From: Fasciolopsis buskii
Taxonomy: Eukaryota > Platyhelminthes > Trematoda > Plagiorchiida > Fasciolidae
DNA: 64,000 nt
Assembly: GCA_008360955.1 (NCBI GenBank)
Contig: LUCM01010369.1
Location: 1 to 64,000, forward strand
Direction: 5' to 3'
Position numbers and translations under genes: made by a program
Notes under the pieces: generated by a model
The model's input: only the letters and a program-made list of their open reading frames with translations
What the model was told of the DNA's origin: nothing
Database searches by the model: none
Shown: piece after piece, positions 36,531 to 49,329 of the stretch
Position numbering within the stretch: the first letter of the stretch is position 1
Layout: the number at the start of each line of letters is the position of its first letter

Positions 36531-36568
36531 GAATCGTTCGTCCCGGGTTCGCGTTCCAGTTCGATGCC
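36530..36568 (+). other. Partial tRNA-like sequence (3' half)
   Basis: AGAATCGTTCGTCCCGGG plus the B box GGGTTCGCGTTCC. It is the inverted counterpart of 36171-36204 with one mismatch over 34 bases. The A-box half is missing. Confidence 0.5.
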
Positions 36569-38217
36569 TAAAAAGGTTGAAACAGCCGTAGAGTGATGAT
36601 GAGTTGAGCAATATGTAAACCTGTAGTTACTAAATTTTCCTAATTGTTGAGGACTCTCAGTTCTTGCTCGATGTTTTTTATTTGATCCATCTTGGAGCAT
36701 TGCCATGGTCTGACGAAATCGGTCGATGTCATCTTCCGGGACGGACTGGGATGTAGATTCCAGATGGACATGTAATTGGCACGAAATGGGCACCAGGGCA
36801 GCGAGAAAGCGAACGTTACAGAACAAGTTGTATTTAGCAGAAGTTGACAGTGGAACATGCTTTGTTATTCCGGAGCTCGTTCACCAGTAACTCACACTAG
36901 TGGTCAACATAGTTGGGTTAATGAATTTTCATTGAAAAAGACTAACTGTCTGAACTTCTACGTTTTTCAGTTGCTGTGTTTCTCTGATGGAATATTCCGC
37001 AATACAACGAGATCGATATGGAGAAAAAGTTGTCCATATTCTATCGCTTCTAATTACAGATTGTCTCGCATTGTACGGCATATTCCCAGGAATTTGCATG
37101 TCGGACACCTAACGTTCATCTTGTGCTCATTAAGGCGCAACAGAAACTGAATTGGAAGCTCGCCCCTCCTTGGTCTTCCAAATTTAAGCCATTCAAAAAA
37201 CATTTTCTTCACTATCCAAGGCACACCGTGCACATGTAATCTTATGGAAACGTTTCGGTATTTCAGAAGGCTAGTCACTTAAGTAATGTTCATTTTGTCT
37301 TTGCGTTTGGGAGATGGGATCCGATTTTTTCTTTGATGTATTACCAGGTAAAAGCTAAATGGCTTTCAACACAACTGCCACACATGGTGCATCGATTTCA
37401 ACTGTAGTACCCGATGCGATGTTTTATCTGCTTCATTTTAGCCCCATCTGGCGCGTCCGCTATGATATGTTCTAGCGTTACGCGGAGATTCTTTTCAAAT
37501 TAACCCGGAAGTTCACTGAAATGTTCCCCAGTATCAGATGTTTACCTTTTCCATAACAGAGGCCAAAGATAAATACGATGACAAAGGCTTGGGCACACGA
37601 CTTGAAATAAGCCATAGTAGTTGCGAAGACCATCGAAAAGAGGTAGTTCGTCTAGTCGAGGCTGAATGCTTCTTTCGTCAAAATTTTCATCAGTTGTGGA
37701 TTTAATAGCATGTATGCATGCATGCATCATCTAGACCGAAGTGTTCGTAGTTCCCTTTGCCTACCATTCGTTTAGTGATGTGACGTGTTGTACCAAGAAA
37801 AATTTGAGAATAGGCAAGCTATTCGAGATGAATCTTGCAGAATGTTCGCAGCTCAGCTTACACTACCAAGATGTATATGTGCATTTGTAAAACCGTGCGT
37901 TGAACAAAGGACAACACGGACAGTTTCGGCGTCAAGCACATGGCCCGTACGACCCCCACCGGGCCACCTGGCCAAGTGACTTTTACAATTCGATCTCAAT
38001 AAAACGTGCAAGAAATGATGACAGCAAAGAGCATTGCAAAGATATTTGCGTAGAATGATTTTCTAACGTTGAAGGGCATTTTGTTTATCTTAATGCATCA
38101 AGCATACAACCATAGGGCAAGTACTTTGAAGAACTGTGCCAGAACCCTTTTCGGTTTGGAAATACTGAATAAAAACAGTTTTTGCTACACTTATCAGAAA
38201 CTTAGATGAAAATAGTC
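36569..38217. other. No recognisable gene
   Basis: Minus-strand frames 36826-36518 and 37278-37054 look protein-like but match nothing I know. A short word near 37.73 kb (ATCATCTAGACCGAAGTG) recurs with changes at 48.17 kb. Confidence 0.3.
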
Positions 38218-38309
38218 AATATCAAGACCAAATGATATAAGGAGCATATCGAAACGTTGGTGCATTACATCTACCAACAGCGCTGTTATTAACATTATAT
38301 CATTCACAA
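38218..38309 (+). repeat. PLE-type terminal repeat, solitary copy
   Basis: GAAACGTTGGTGCATTACAT, CTACCAACA, GCTGTTATTAACATTATATC and ATTCACAA match the inverted ends at 48.36 and 50.9 kb. A weak hairpin (GATAT...ATATC) precedes GAAAC, as in the better copy at 50.93 kb. Confidence 0.65.
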
Positions 38310-40389
38310 GAAAATAGTCAGTTTTAAAAATCGATTCAAGGGAGAACTGTTATGAAGCACTTTGCCTCCACGTGCGCTACTTTTAAATGCTGTTGTTATT
38401 AGTTTTTCATATTTTCACCGGTGAACGTAGTACACTTCACTTGCCTCCGGTTGGTCAGCATGAAAATAAAAAGCAGGGGCCATTCCACAAACACTGTACT
38501 CGTCAGTCTTGTAGTTCTTGGGAGCTACTAGCGTCCCGTAAAAACAACTTTTAGGCCTGCATCTAACACAAAATGCTTACTCTTCAAAACGGCTTAAGAT
38601 GATTGTTGCATCCGACGAAAGCAAGTCAGAAAAATTCTTCCGGAAATCGCGATTCAACAGCTTCATTTAAGTCATTTGAAAGCAGTCGGTGATATTGATG
38701 GGCTGTTATTTTGTGCGTTTCACAGTATGTCGATGGATGTACACAATCAATGACCAGCTTTTTGACACATCAGACAAAAGAAGCTGGTTACAATGTGCAA
38801 CGCTTTGCATTATATCAGTTTTTTCCCTTAGTAATGTAAAAACATTGTACATCATTCTCAAGCAGGGAGCCGCAGCCAGCAAAGGACCTCCAAATGAGTA
38901 AGCTGACTTGTGGCTGGAAGAATCGTTTTTCTGACCTTCAGGTTGAAATGCCATGATGTTGGCTGCTTGACCGGTGCCGGTCACCTGTCATTCACGAATC
39001 ATTTAAAACGGCCAATGGATTTCTTCTTCTGAATTCTGAATATACAAATCGAAATTGTTGGAATTTATTGGATATTTTAACTTGTCTTGAAGGTCAGTTG
39101 GGAAAGCCTGGAATCATGAATTCGTGCACCGTCGCACATGTCCAACCATACGTGCACATACAACAGATTCATCCTTGCTGTAGAAACCATTAAACAAATT
39201 CCTAGCATTGCTTTCCATATGATCTAGTTGATTGATTTTAACATATATTAGTGCACAAAACCACATATCAACTGAAAAGTCCAAAAAGAATTTGGTAAGC
39301 TTCCAATGCACGTTCAGCCTTGTTCAAATAAAGCCGGTACAAAGAAAAAAATCCTATATTCTAAAGGTTTCCATAACTCCAAATTTTCTATTGTGTGTCA
39401 TTCTCTCGTGAATTCGCATGACGTGCTCATTCAGTTGCCGAGGTGCATCAGTTAAGACCATATCCTTGCCTGCACCGTTCAATTGATGCCACATACAAAG
39501 CATACCGTTTCTGCACGCATGCAGCCCAAAGAAAATATGGAAACCACATTGTTCTGCAGATTTTCAAATTACAAATCACCTTTTTATAAAGTTCATGCTG
39601 TCTTCTAAATTGGGAGTCAAGACCAGTTGTTTCTATGGTATATCACTGCTGCTTTGTTTACAGAGAATTTAACTTCTTCCGGTCAGAAGAGTTTCCAGTT
39701 TGTTGATAGGTTCATTCACATATCCTCCTATATTGTGCATTTTCATTATCACACAGAAGAAGTCAGTAACAAACAGGGGCAATAAAGCCCAAAACATACT
39801 GCTCAGAATAAACTGTAATGGTTGTGTGGAAGCACGAAACAGAAATAGCACGTTTACATGAAGATGACTGGCTACAAATTCCGTTCATCAATAACGTGTT
39901 CAGAAACATAGGGTACACAGTCGTTCTGTTCGAAGTGTGCATACATACCGCTTTCTAGTACTGTCTTAGGGTTTGGATGTGCACGGTGATCTGTAACATT
40001 ACCGACTATTTGTACAGGATGTTAGCCACGTGCTTGTGATACCACCCAAAAGTAGGAATCACGACATGAACAATGCAAGGAATTAGGGAAAGCAATACAA
40101 ATTGCACTCAGCGAAACCTCTATTTGCGAGTAGTTTTTCATAAAGTCAGTCGTGTCTGAAGCTCAATTGCGATCACCACATCGACCGCAGATCAAATGAA
40201 GTCCAGGATTCCTGAAATTTCTTTGTTCTTTGTTGTGTAATCATTTGGATGTTTGCACTTAAGTTATTTGTTCGCTTGTGGAAAGAACAGAACCGTTGCC
40301 TTCTGAAACAAACTCATCGATTTCAGAATTAGTTCACTCAGCAACCGGACTACAAATAGGCATACAAAAAGCAACTTCATCCAAATGTT
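38310..40389. other. No recognisable gene
   Basis: AT-rich sequence. No motif or repeat was matched. Confidence 0.4.
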
Positions 40390-40830
40390 GTTTAAATTCG
40401 GTACGCGTGTCTCCAGTTGATTGAGAATTATGCACTTAGAAAGTCTCAGCTCATTTCGCCGGTGATAAATCAATTCCGATGATTACAATTGCCACAAATT
40501 AGTCCATAAGAACTGACCGTTAAACAGTTTCAATGGAGTGATACTTCTTGCAACATGCGAAGAATTACGACACTCCATGAGAAACTCGTCCACATGCCTT
40601 CCGAAGTCAAGAAACGCCCCTACATTGGGCAAACCTATGGCACAATTCAGTGTTTTCATAAGGGTTTCGGTGAATCAGTTGGGCTGAGAATGACGTGGAT
40701 GAGTTAGCACCTGACAATAACCCACGGATTTCAACCAGTCTGGCACCCCTGAGCAGTAAAATGACCTCCTGTCGGCCAATGAGACATATGGTGCTCTCTC
40801 CTAGGTTAAAGTCTTCCAACTCGCAAAGAT
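40390..40830 (-). pseudogene. Gypsy-C integrase fragment
   Basis: The minus strand reads RSFYCSGVPDWLKSVG (core helix after the second Asp), then VLTHPRHSQPN-stop-FTETLMKTLNCAI (the HPQ-SNG-x-x-E segment with the catalytic Glu), VDEFLMECRNSSH, SITPLKLFNGQFL and, near 40.43 kb, LIYHRRNELRLS. This is the order of a gypsy integrase core and C-terminal domain. It differs from Gypsy-A integrase, so it is a third family. The frame is interrupted by a stop in place of the conserved Gly and by one frameshift. No LTR or other pol domain was found next to it. Confidence 0.65.
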
Positions 40831-41859
40831 CGCAATTTCAGAACTCGCAGCTGGAGAGAAAATCAATTCGGATCATTTGGAATGAATTAGAATCAGCTGT
40901 GATCGAATCACAGTATTTGTTAGATAACGGTACTTCGATAGTCGGAGCGAGCTCGTTGTCTCGTTTCTCACGATAAAAGCCATAAAGTTGATTCGGGAGG
41001 GTGGGGAAGAACTTTATACATGCAATCACTGGAACCCTAAGAACAGTGGATCGGAGCAGTATTAATTTCAGTCTATCCAAGAATAATCCAGGTCTAAGAT
41101 GTCAATTTCTCTGCACCAAGCTATCGTGAGTGCACTATAGCCAAAACAGCAGAAAGCAGAGACAGGGGAATAATGATACGCTCGTTAGAACACAATACTC
41201 CATTACAAGACCCCGGTGTCTCTTCACGACGTTTTTAAAACTCAGGGAGTCGACTTTGAACTTTGCCGTCCATCAATTGCGAATACAAGAAAAATAGAAT
41301 GATAATACTTTCTTGTTTCCCCTGCTAAACTAACTGAAGGTCTGCCATTAAAAATGAAAGTTGACGTCAGGCTATCTGGCAGTTCATGGCACAAAACATC
41401 GAATCAGTAATACTGTAACATTTTTACTTGAAATCGCTATATGGAATTCGGTCAGTAACAATAACGGAAGAATAGTAATTACCAAAGGTTCTTAGACAGA
41501 TTCCGACCCAAGCTACGCAGTCGAGGACAAGGAGGAAACCAAAGTAGATAGGGAACACGTCCGGAATTTATTTATAATTCACAAGTATATATACAAAATA
41601 GGAGATAGCCTGATTAGTGGAGTGCATTTCTCCCAATGACCTTCGGGGAATGTTTGAACTTCACTACTGTCTGTCGCAAAGGTTCTCATGGGCTGGCTGT
41701 CTAAACAATCTAGCGTGAAACTGCGCCTGGTTGTATAGCGTGGCTTGCATGTAAACTGACCACAAATATCCCCGACTGGAACACGCTAAGATAAAATAAA
41801 TGTGAAATTTGTAGTAGTTGATTTAATGTGATGCAGCTTCAACATCTAACTTACCAGTG
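40831..41859. other. No recognisable gene
   Basis: The minus-strand frame 41080-40838 continues the open reading upstream of the integrase fragment and may be more decayed pol. No motif is clear enough to name. Confidence 0.3.
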
Positions 41860-41925
41860 GAAACCGTACAAACACTGTGCAGTTGTTTCATCCTTGTTCG
41901 GAATCCTCAACAATATATGTCCATC
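41860..41925 (+). repeat. 130-bp repeat module, copy 4 (partial)
   Basis: GAAACCGT, CACTGTGCAGTTGTTTCATCC, TTGTTCGGAATC and ATATGTCCA match the central half of the module. Only this part is present. Confidence 0.55.
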
Positions 41926-44900
41926 TTACAGACGGAAATGTATAACAGACAACTCATCACTGGGCGCACAAGGGTACACAGACGGAAGATTCCATGCACT
42001 TTTATCCGGTCTGATAGCCTCCATTGGATGCATTATTGTAAACCAAGTAACATAGTATTCACTTAGGTCAGCGATATTAATTAATTTATCAAACCAACTC
42101 AGCTATAATCACGTGGTTTTGGTAGCAAAAAGAAAATGACATTATTATTTAACTTGATTGTACGTAAAACAAACTCTGACAAATTTGATCATTCAGAGTG
42201 AAAACCTGCACTCCCGTAACGTCTTACTCCATTCAGTAGTATCGTTATAAAGTCCATCAAAACCTCTTTAGCCTTATCCCCTTTCAATTTATGACGAGTG
42301 GAACGCAGTTCATGAGGGAATAACCAATGATCAAGTAATGATGCTCGTCAAAACAAGCCGAAATTTTTTTCGCAGAATATGATCTTTCGTGTGACAACGG
42401 TATTTCAAGGAACCCTAAAGTGGTGAGACAATCATCAGTGTAAGTGTCAATGTGCATAATGTTAATGTAGTTTCAACGAGAATTAACCTAACTCATATGT
42501 TGATATTGATACCCCAAATACCATTTAGTTAGCAATACCGATACCAATCTTAGTGTGAATGTTACACAGAACAACTTCGTGGATGGTTACTAGTTCTTGA
42601 ATTAAATTAGACCTGAGAGAGCGACCTTGATGATTTGATCATTTGTAGAAATTCGTTCAGTCCCCCAGTTCCTCCAACAACTATATGTTTTTTATGTCTG
42701 CAAGCGTGGAACTCAGACGACCGACTTTTTCTTTCGTGGCATCATGCTTGCTCGAAGTTCCACTAACACCTCCCTTTTTTTCTTGTTCGTATGTTCCCAG
42801 ATTGACAGCATACACAGTGATAAAATTTATGGCTAAAAATGGGGAGACTTTACGATAAGTCTGGAATTACTGCGTGACATTTGAAAATTTATGATCTTAC
42901 ACGTCACACGAATGAATAAAAATAATGAGAAGAACTAAACTTGGAATCAAAGGCATGTAATAATGCTACCCAGGATCAGATGAGAGCGTATGAGCAACAC
43001 ATGCAGAATACTTGGACCTAATCACCACAGGCTATAACCGGGATATGGTTCATTTCAAGGTATTCGATTGGTCCTTGTCTACACAACCTGCCGGCCTATT
43101 GTTTTGCTGGGTAAGAAGCATTGAGCAATCAAATTCGATCCAGAATAGTGGCAAAATATCTCCGTCACAAATCTTTCCTTGGCCCTAAATTTCTACAGTC
43201 GCAAATCAGCATCGCCGCAATATTCGCATGAAAGCCTCACCACAGAAAATCCACTTACTAGTCTTCATGATGTTGAAGTTTTGAAGCTATATGGTAACTA
43301 ATTCCACTGCAAACTTATTGTACTCCCTAGGCTTTCTACGCGAAGGCGGCAAGTCAGTGGTTGGTAAATCCGTCGTTTTGTCCCCCGAAACTTGAAAAAA
43401 CTGCTTAGGAATGGCATCTACGCTATTCCCCAGCATCTTATTGTCGACTGGGAATTAATATCACCGCCGTGTTTCTTTTATTTCCCCGTTGGCTCATGAG
43501 CTTCATCACTTACGGTCAGAATGGCTGAAATGAATCTCTAATGAGTTCGCATTTGATTTCTTTGCAATGACGATTCTATTTGAGTGCGAATCGCGAAGTT
43601 TGGCAATATCCCACCGAAAAATTGCCTCTTTTGACCAACTCACCTCTTTAACAACAGTAGGGAATGTTCAACCTGCCGAGATCTAAACTGGCGAATCAAC
43701 CCCGGTCATTCATTTCCAATACATTTGCTCTATAAGCGTAAAAGCGAGGCCACCGAAGTATATTCCAATGACATTTTGGTAATACCTATCAATGAACTGG
43801 GCTCACGTGGGGTTTAATTTCACATTTAGACTCACTTCGAAACTCAGTAAACCTGTTGTTTCACGTTTCACGGAGCTGCATACATTAACCGTTTGGTTAA
43901 TTTTCTTGGATACTGAACTGTATTGGGTTAAGCGATTAGATCTGTCCCCTTCGTTTCCTTAACAGATCGTATTGCACATGTTCCCGGACCATACTGGCCT
44001 TTGGCTTCATTCAGGAACTCTTATCCGTCATCGAGTAAGAATCTCATTTCTAGAAACAGCTTGGCAATACTTGGGCAGCACTGAAAATGTTCACCTACTC
44101 ATTTTGGGTTTTTTTTATACTAATCATCTAATCAGTTGCGCCACTCAGGTGGCCAGGCTCAAATGCATAATAGCTTTATGATAATGAATCATTACCAAAA
44201 AGGTGTTTCTGAATTCTGCGAAACAAATCGGCGCATGGAAACCCATGCAAGTTTTCTACTTCCCATCATAATTTAATTCGTTTAGGATATGCAGCTAAAT
44301 TTCCGTAGTGAAACTTTATAAGTGTACATTGTAACAATGCGCACAAGTGATTATTGTGCTACTAACACCTACCATGACGCGAATCCTTTGTCGTGGGGTA
44401 TTGGCGGTCTAATCAAGGCCGTCACAGTGAAATCAGCCGAGGTCCTTTTAGCTACTCACGAGTAGCTAAAAAATAAAAAGGGATTGGTGAAGAGCTGAAG
44501 AATAACGGTGAATGGTTTTCATTTGCCGTGCGTCAAATGTGTAGGCTCATGCTGTCGAATAAAGCTAGCTGCATTTGTAAGGTATTTAGCCGGCGCCATT
44601 CACGTCCAAAAGTGGCAGTCCTGTCCACCTGGCCATGGCCAATAGGTTAAGAAGGCATTGCATGTGAGGTGAAAATTCTACGGCCGAGCCCATTTGATTC
44701 ACTAGGAGCTACAAACTATTTATATCGACTTAAATAGATACCAGATGTTCCTTGGGTAGGAGCAGCCAAAATGCGGCTGAGATTAAAATTCGTCCCTTTA
44801 CGTAAAGAGATTTTTATTTGACCACAGACCCATGTACTAATATTGTAGAAAATATCTCAAAACTTTCGAATCCAGATAACAAATTGTTTGGTCAAAGAGT

Positions 44901-45191
44901 TGTTACATAAAACAAGGCAACTCCCAATGGAATGCCGTGCGGATAACATTCAAAGCAGTGTGTTACCAGCCTCACGCAGCTCTACAGAGTTTCTGAAAGC
45001 TCTGTACCTGTCTTTCAAGTAGCAAAATCGAAAACTGACAAATATATCTTGCTCGGCTTTTCAAACGGATTTGTGCAGTTATATTTTGGCCGTTTTAGAT
45101 CCGTGGATTATATTCCTTGTCATTGGGGTTAATTAGATTGGCTTTTTCATTTTCAGTTCATCCTTCAAAGAGCTCGTGAAGTTTTCGCAAA
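41926..45191. other. No recognisable gene
   Basis: AT-rich sequence with only short frames. It contains one perfect small palindrome at 44.45 kb. Confidence 0.4.
44446..44471. repeat. Perfect palindrome, 12-bp arms
   Basis: TTTTAGCTACTC and its exact reverse complement are separated by two bases. It could form a hairpin or cruciform. No gene or element edge was recognised beside it. Confidence 0.6.
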
Positions 45192-45368
45192 ATGAGCATC
45201 GGTTTGATTTACGTCGGAATAATCACCGCTTGCGGATTGACAGGAAGTCCCCATATTGATGCAATCAAATACTATGCACGACCAAGTATCGATTTAGCCA
45301 AAGCTGTATGGAAGGACAGGAGAACGAACAAGTCACTCAAGAGAGAATTCCTAAGGACAATCATATAA
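45192..45368 (+). CDS. Hypothetical 58-residue protein
   Basis: An ATG with A at -3 (CAAAATGAG) opens a 58-codon frame ending in TAA. The first 18 residues (MSIGLIYVGIITACGLTG) are hydrophobic and signal-like. The rest is basic, with YYARPSIDLAKAVW and KDRRTNKSLKREF. A pyrimidine-rich CATTTTCAG about 35 bases upstream could be a splice acceptor, which would put the ATG in a later exon. A second frame over the same bases is also open for about 30 codons. I recognise no family, and chance is a real alternative. Confidence 0.2.
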   Translation: MSIGLIYVGIITACGLTGSPHIDAIKYYARPSIDLAKAVWKDRRTNKSLKREFLRTII

Positions 45369-48165
45369 AAATATTGTCACACTAAGCAACTCATTCAAGT
45401 TCGGAAACGGTGACGAAAGTCAAGATCGTTCTGATGTGCTGAGCCAATAGTCATTTTGTCGGTTGGAAATGCAACATGTGCAAACAACCTGAGCGGTTCA
45501 TCATTTTCAGTTTATCTCTCTAGCTGAACACCCACTCCTTCATCGCATTCGGGATTACTGTTTTGGACGAATTATCATTCACGACAATTTCGCCTCGTTT
45601 TTCAATGGTTATCTTACTGATCGCATAAACAACTCCACTTGCTGCAAAGCGCATCCGTGCAGATACAATGTTTATGGATTATTTAGCCAAATTTTATTTG
45701 TCTCCTTAATTCTTTACCCGATTACGCCGACTTACAGTTGTGTTTTCTCTCGCCACATAGGTGACACAAGAGATTTTCCCGCTATCTCATTGAGATTCCA
45801 CTCACGCACTTTTAACGTCACATTTGACAGTGTAAATTCACAAATGAACTTAGTACCTAAACTGATTTTTCTGCGCTCATAACTGTGAAAACTTGATAAG
45901 AAAAGTGACAAAATACCAAACACTAGTTGTTGGGATAAGTACAAAATGTAACTCACAGTAAATCGAACGTTCCAAACAAGTTCACAGCCGACCGCATATA
46001 AAGTCAAGCACCGCAGTATTTTTTTACGTTGCCGTCTAAAGTAACCACCAATGAGGACATTGGATCCCAGTTCTTCATTATCCGTGCATATGAACTTCAG
46101 CCCATGATAACAACATAAACACATATCAAGAACAAGCCACGTCGATTCAGGTGGTTGTACAAGAAACGTGTCCCATTGTTTGCTAAAGCAACGAATTGGT
46201 ATATGCAAACGGTGAAGCAAAAAATAATGAAAACTGACCATGTACGAGTAACAAATATTCTTTCAGTGTGTTTGGTTATAAAATAAATTCTTCTCTCGTT
46301 CACATACAAATGTAGACATATACATGCACATCAGAGGATAGAGTTTTATCTGGTATAACATTATTCTACCATTCCCATTCGTTCAATCTAAATTCTAATT
46401 AACGTTATTTATAGACAACATTACGAATAACTGAAAACAGAACAATTAACACCACAAATCCCTTCCCCACCCATATTTGTAAATGACTAATCCAATCCTT
46501 CCTATAGTGAAAATATTTTGTCAAGATATATATAGTGATGTAATGGCATGAGTACGAATCACTGAAAACGAGCTTGTTCGCCAACCTGTGTTTTCTCAAT
46601 GTGCTCAGTGGTAATTTTCAAGGAAAACGAGGTTCGTTGTCATACTGTTTTACTTCCCAATTATCGGAAGGGCCGAAATAGGTAGAAAGGCCATATTAAG
46701 CGCAACCGTAAACCAAACCCTTTACAGACAGCAATACTGTTGACTTATAACCGATAACCCTAAACGACAACATAAAACCCCGAACCATAATCCTCGCACC
46801 CTGACCTCATCTTTATAGCACTCAAATCTTTGACCCTAAAAACTTTTATGTATCAAAAGACAGTCTTCATTGCATTTAGCACACCAATGCCCATTGATTT
46901 CATAGATAAACATGCACAGTCTCATTTCAAGCCATGTTACATCAGTTCAAACATGCCATTAGGAAAAACTTACCCTTTTGTCGCAACTAAATCCCGCAGT
47001 CATTTTTCAGGTTTTGATTGGCAGTTTCCTCTTGAGACCACGAATGTGGTGTACGTGTAATCATCGCTCCAAAATGCACTTGTTTGCAAACAGATGGCGT
47101 TAGCCAAACTAAAAACATGCCTAAAAGAATTGAATTTACTTGAAGTAGTTACCGGTGAGATAGCAAGTGCTAAAGGACGATTTTTAGTTACTGCTTGCTT
47201 AGGACTTTATTCTACACGCGTTTTCTAACAATCACGTAACTGTCAGTAACCTGGACTGTGTGTCTGTTCCGGATAACGAATAAAATTTGTTCCGAAATAA
47301 TAGACATCAAGCATTCTGAAACTGCAACAACTAACCGACCAATTCATTGTACACAGCAACAACTCCAACTCTTGTGTAGAGTTTGGAGTTTGTCACCTGA
47401 ATCAGCCTTGTACGTGAATGGCACTCGATCAGCAAACGTCTACCTGATATAACCATCGACCCAAGATGTTCAATTAAGAAGAAGACGCTGACAAATTGGT
47501 AATGTGCTTCATTAAAGAAAATCGTTTATAGTTTACCTAGAAGACAGATACCTCTTTCGGATGACGTGCTTTATGTGCAATTGGCTTTCGTTATCTAATA
47601 GCCTAAACCAAAGACAATAATGAGCAACGGATTTTGTCTACGGCGAAACTGTCTGACCATTTAATATGTTGTATCTAAGTCACATCAGGCAACGAAACGA
47701 CCTAATCATTTATATATATATACATTAGAGGTGAGAACGCGTACACTAACATATTCTTCTTATGTATGAACTCATTCGTGCACTCGAAACCTGCTCTTAT
47801 CTTGCGCTCAGCTACCGGACAAATTTGCCGCGCAACTAGTACCAGTTGGTGCATATGTACACCTGAGTTCACAAGGCATACATTTGACCTGATGTGGTTC
47901 TGACCGCCGAGTCCGATCTTAGGTCGCAAACAGTCCATGGCCGGCGCGTAGATGTAGTCGCTTGCAAACTTGTATTTTTCCCGATGCTCATACTTAGGTT
48001 CGATTTAATTTCGAAGATGACTTTAAGTTATTCCCATGATTATGCAGTCTTGCCGACGTGATTCACTTAAGTATTTATATGTATATATTACTTGATTAAT
48101 TTAACAATTGCAAGGATTCCAAAATCCCTTCCGTGCACCTGATGGCTGCGTCGTATGAAATTAGT
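45369..48165. other. No recognisable gene
   Basis: A 169-codon minus-strand frame (46241-45732) with hydrophobic stretches is about the length expected by chance in AT-rich DNA. No motif was recognised. Confidence 0.35.
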
Positions 48166-48360
48166 ATATCATCTAGATCGGAAGTGTGTCCTTCTTAACG
48201 TTGCTAAACACAAGCGCGAGAAAACAGGTGACATTTCTCGTTTGTATACGTGCATTCTTGTAGGTATGTTTCTTAAAATTCGACCAAAGTAAAATTAAGA
48301 TATCAGGACCAAATGACGCAAGCAGTGTATCGAAAAATCGATGCGCCACGTATTGCTTTT

Positions 48361-48464
48361 AATTGTGAATGATATAATGTTAATAACACAGCGTTGTTGG
48401 TAGATGTAATGCGCCAACGTTTCGATTAATATGGGTTGTGTTTCTCAAGGCAAATTTTACAATC
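48361..48464 (-). repeat. PLE-type terminal repeat, left inverted copy
   Basis: Reverse complement of the right copy, with several substitutions. It stops within about ten bases of where D1/D2 homology begins. A forward-oriented partial copy lies immediately to its left (48.30-48.35 kb, CAGGACCAAATGACG...TATCGAAA). Confidence 0.7.
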
Positions 48465-48468
48465 AAAC

Positions 48469-49244
48469 CCGGATATCGCTGATTCACTCGGGTCGATAGA
48501 CAGCTTCAAACTCCATCGGCAGCACAGAGTTTCGGACAAGAAGAAGACGGGAGGCGGTGTAGCAATATACATAAACTCCTTCTGATCTGGCAAGTCCGAA
48601 GTTGTTTATACGTACTCGCTAAACGGAGCTGACTGTCTCGTGACACAGTGTCATCCTAGGTTTTCTCGACATACAAGTACTATCATGACGAATTTATACA
48701 TTGCACCCATTAGCTCGCAACAAAATATCACAGCATTTTCAACTATCTTCTAGTGTTTATTTTTCATGCACTTGAGGATAATCTGCACAATATTGTAGGC
48801 GATTTTATTCATGCAGCTACCCTACCACTGACTGCGTTTGATTTGAATGATCTCTGCGTTTCTTCCACCAAAGGCGGTTCCATTTTAGATAGAGTCATTA
48901 TCAACTACCCTGATTCATTTCTCCTGAAACTGCATGCTCAAATTTCAATTAGTGATTATTGTTTGCTTCTGTTAAGGCCCAGGACAAATTCTAGGTCAGC
49001 TTTCCATTCCTTCAGGCAAATAAATCAAATCCGAGTTCGCCTCCGTTACTTCTCATACAACAGTCGTATTCTTCTTCATAAATCCCCTTCGATCGCATCT
49101 ACATGTTTCTCTTTCGAACCCCTGATCAATGAGAATGTCAAAATTTCACAGAGGTGGCCAACGCAATCTTTGATATTTGGTGCCCCTCAGAAACACTATT
49201 CGTCTCAAATGGCCGTATCTGCACTCAGAAACGGAAATCTCTAA
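48469..49244 (+). pseudogene. D2 endonuclease (C-terminal part)
   Basis: HRVSDKKKTGGGVAIYI near 48.54 kb. The GDFN box reads IVGDFIHAATLPL, as in D1, followed by GGSILDRVIINYPDSF and ISISDYCLLLL. The N-terminal catalytic Glu motif is cut off by the 5' truncation. The frame from 48753 to 49244 is open for 163 codons. It encodes the nicking domain of a target-primed element and is inactive because it lacks the N-terminus and has Ile in place of the box Asn. Confidence 0.75.
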
Positions 49245-49329
49245 GAAGATTCAAGCAGTAGTTCTACAAATCTCGTAATAACTCAAGCGTGTGGTATAAA
49301 TCCAACCTAATAAAAGCTTAAATCCAACA

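Noticed and set aside
36518..36826. A 102-codon minus-strand frame that looks protein-like
   Set aside because: Its last part is translated from the tRNA-like repeat, and another frame over the same bases is equally open.
45732..46241. A 169-codon minus-strand frame with hydrophobic runs
   Set aside because: This length is about what chance gives once over this much AT-rich sequence in six frames, and no motif supports it.
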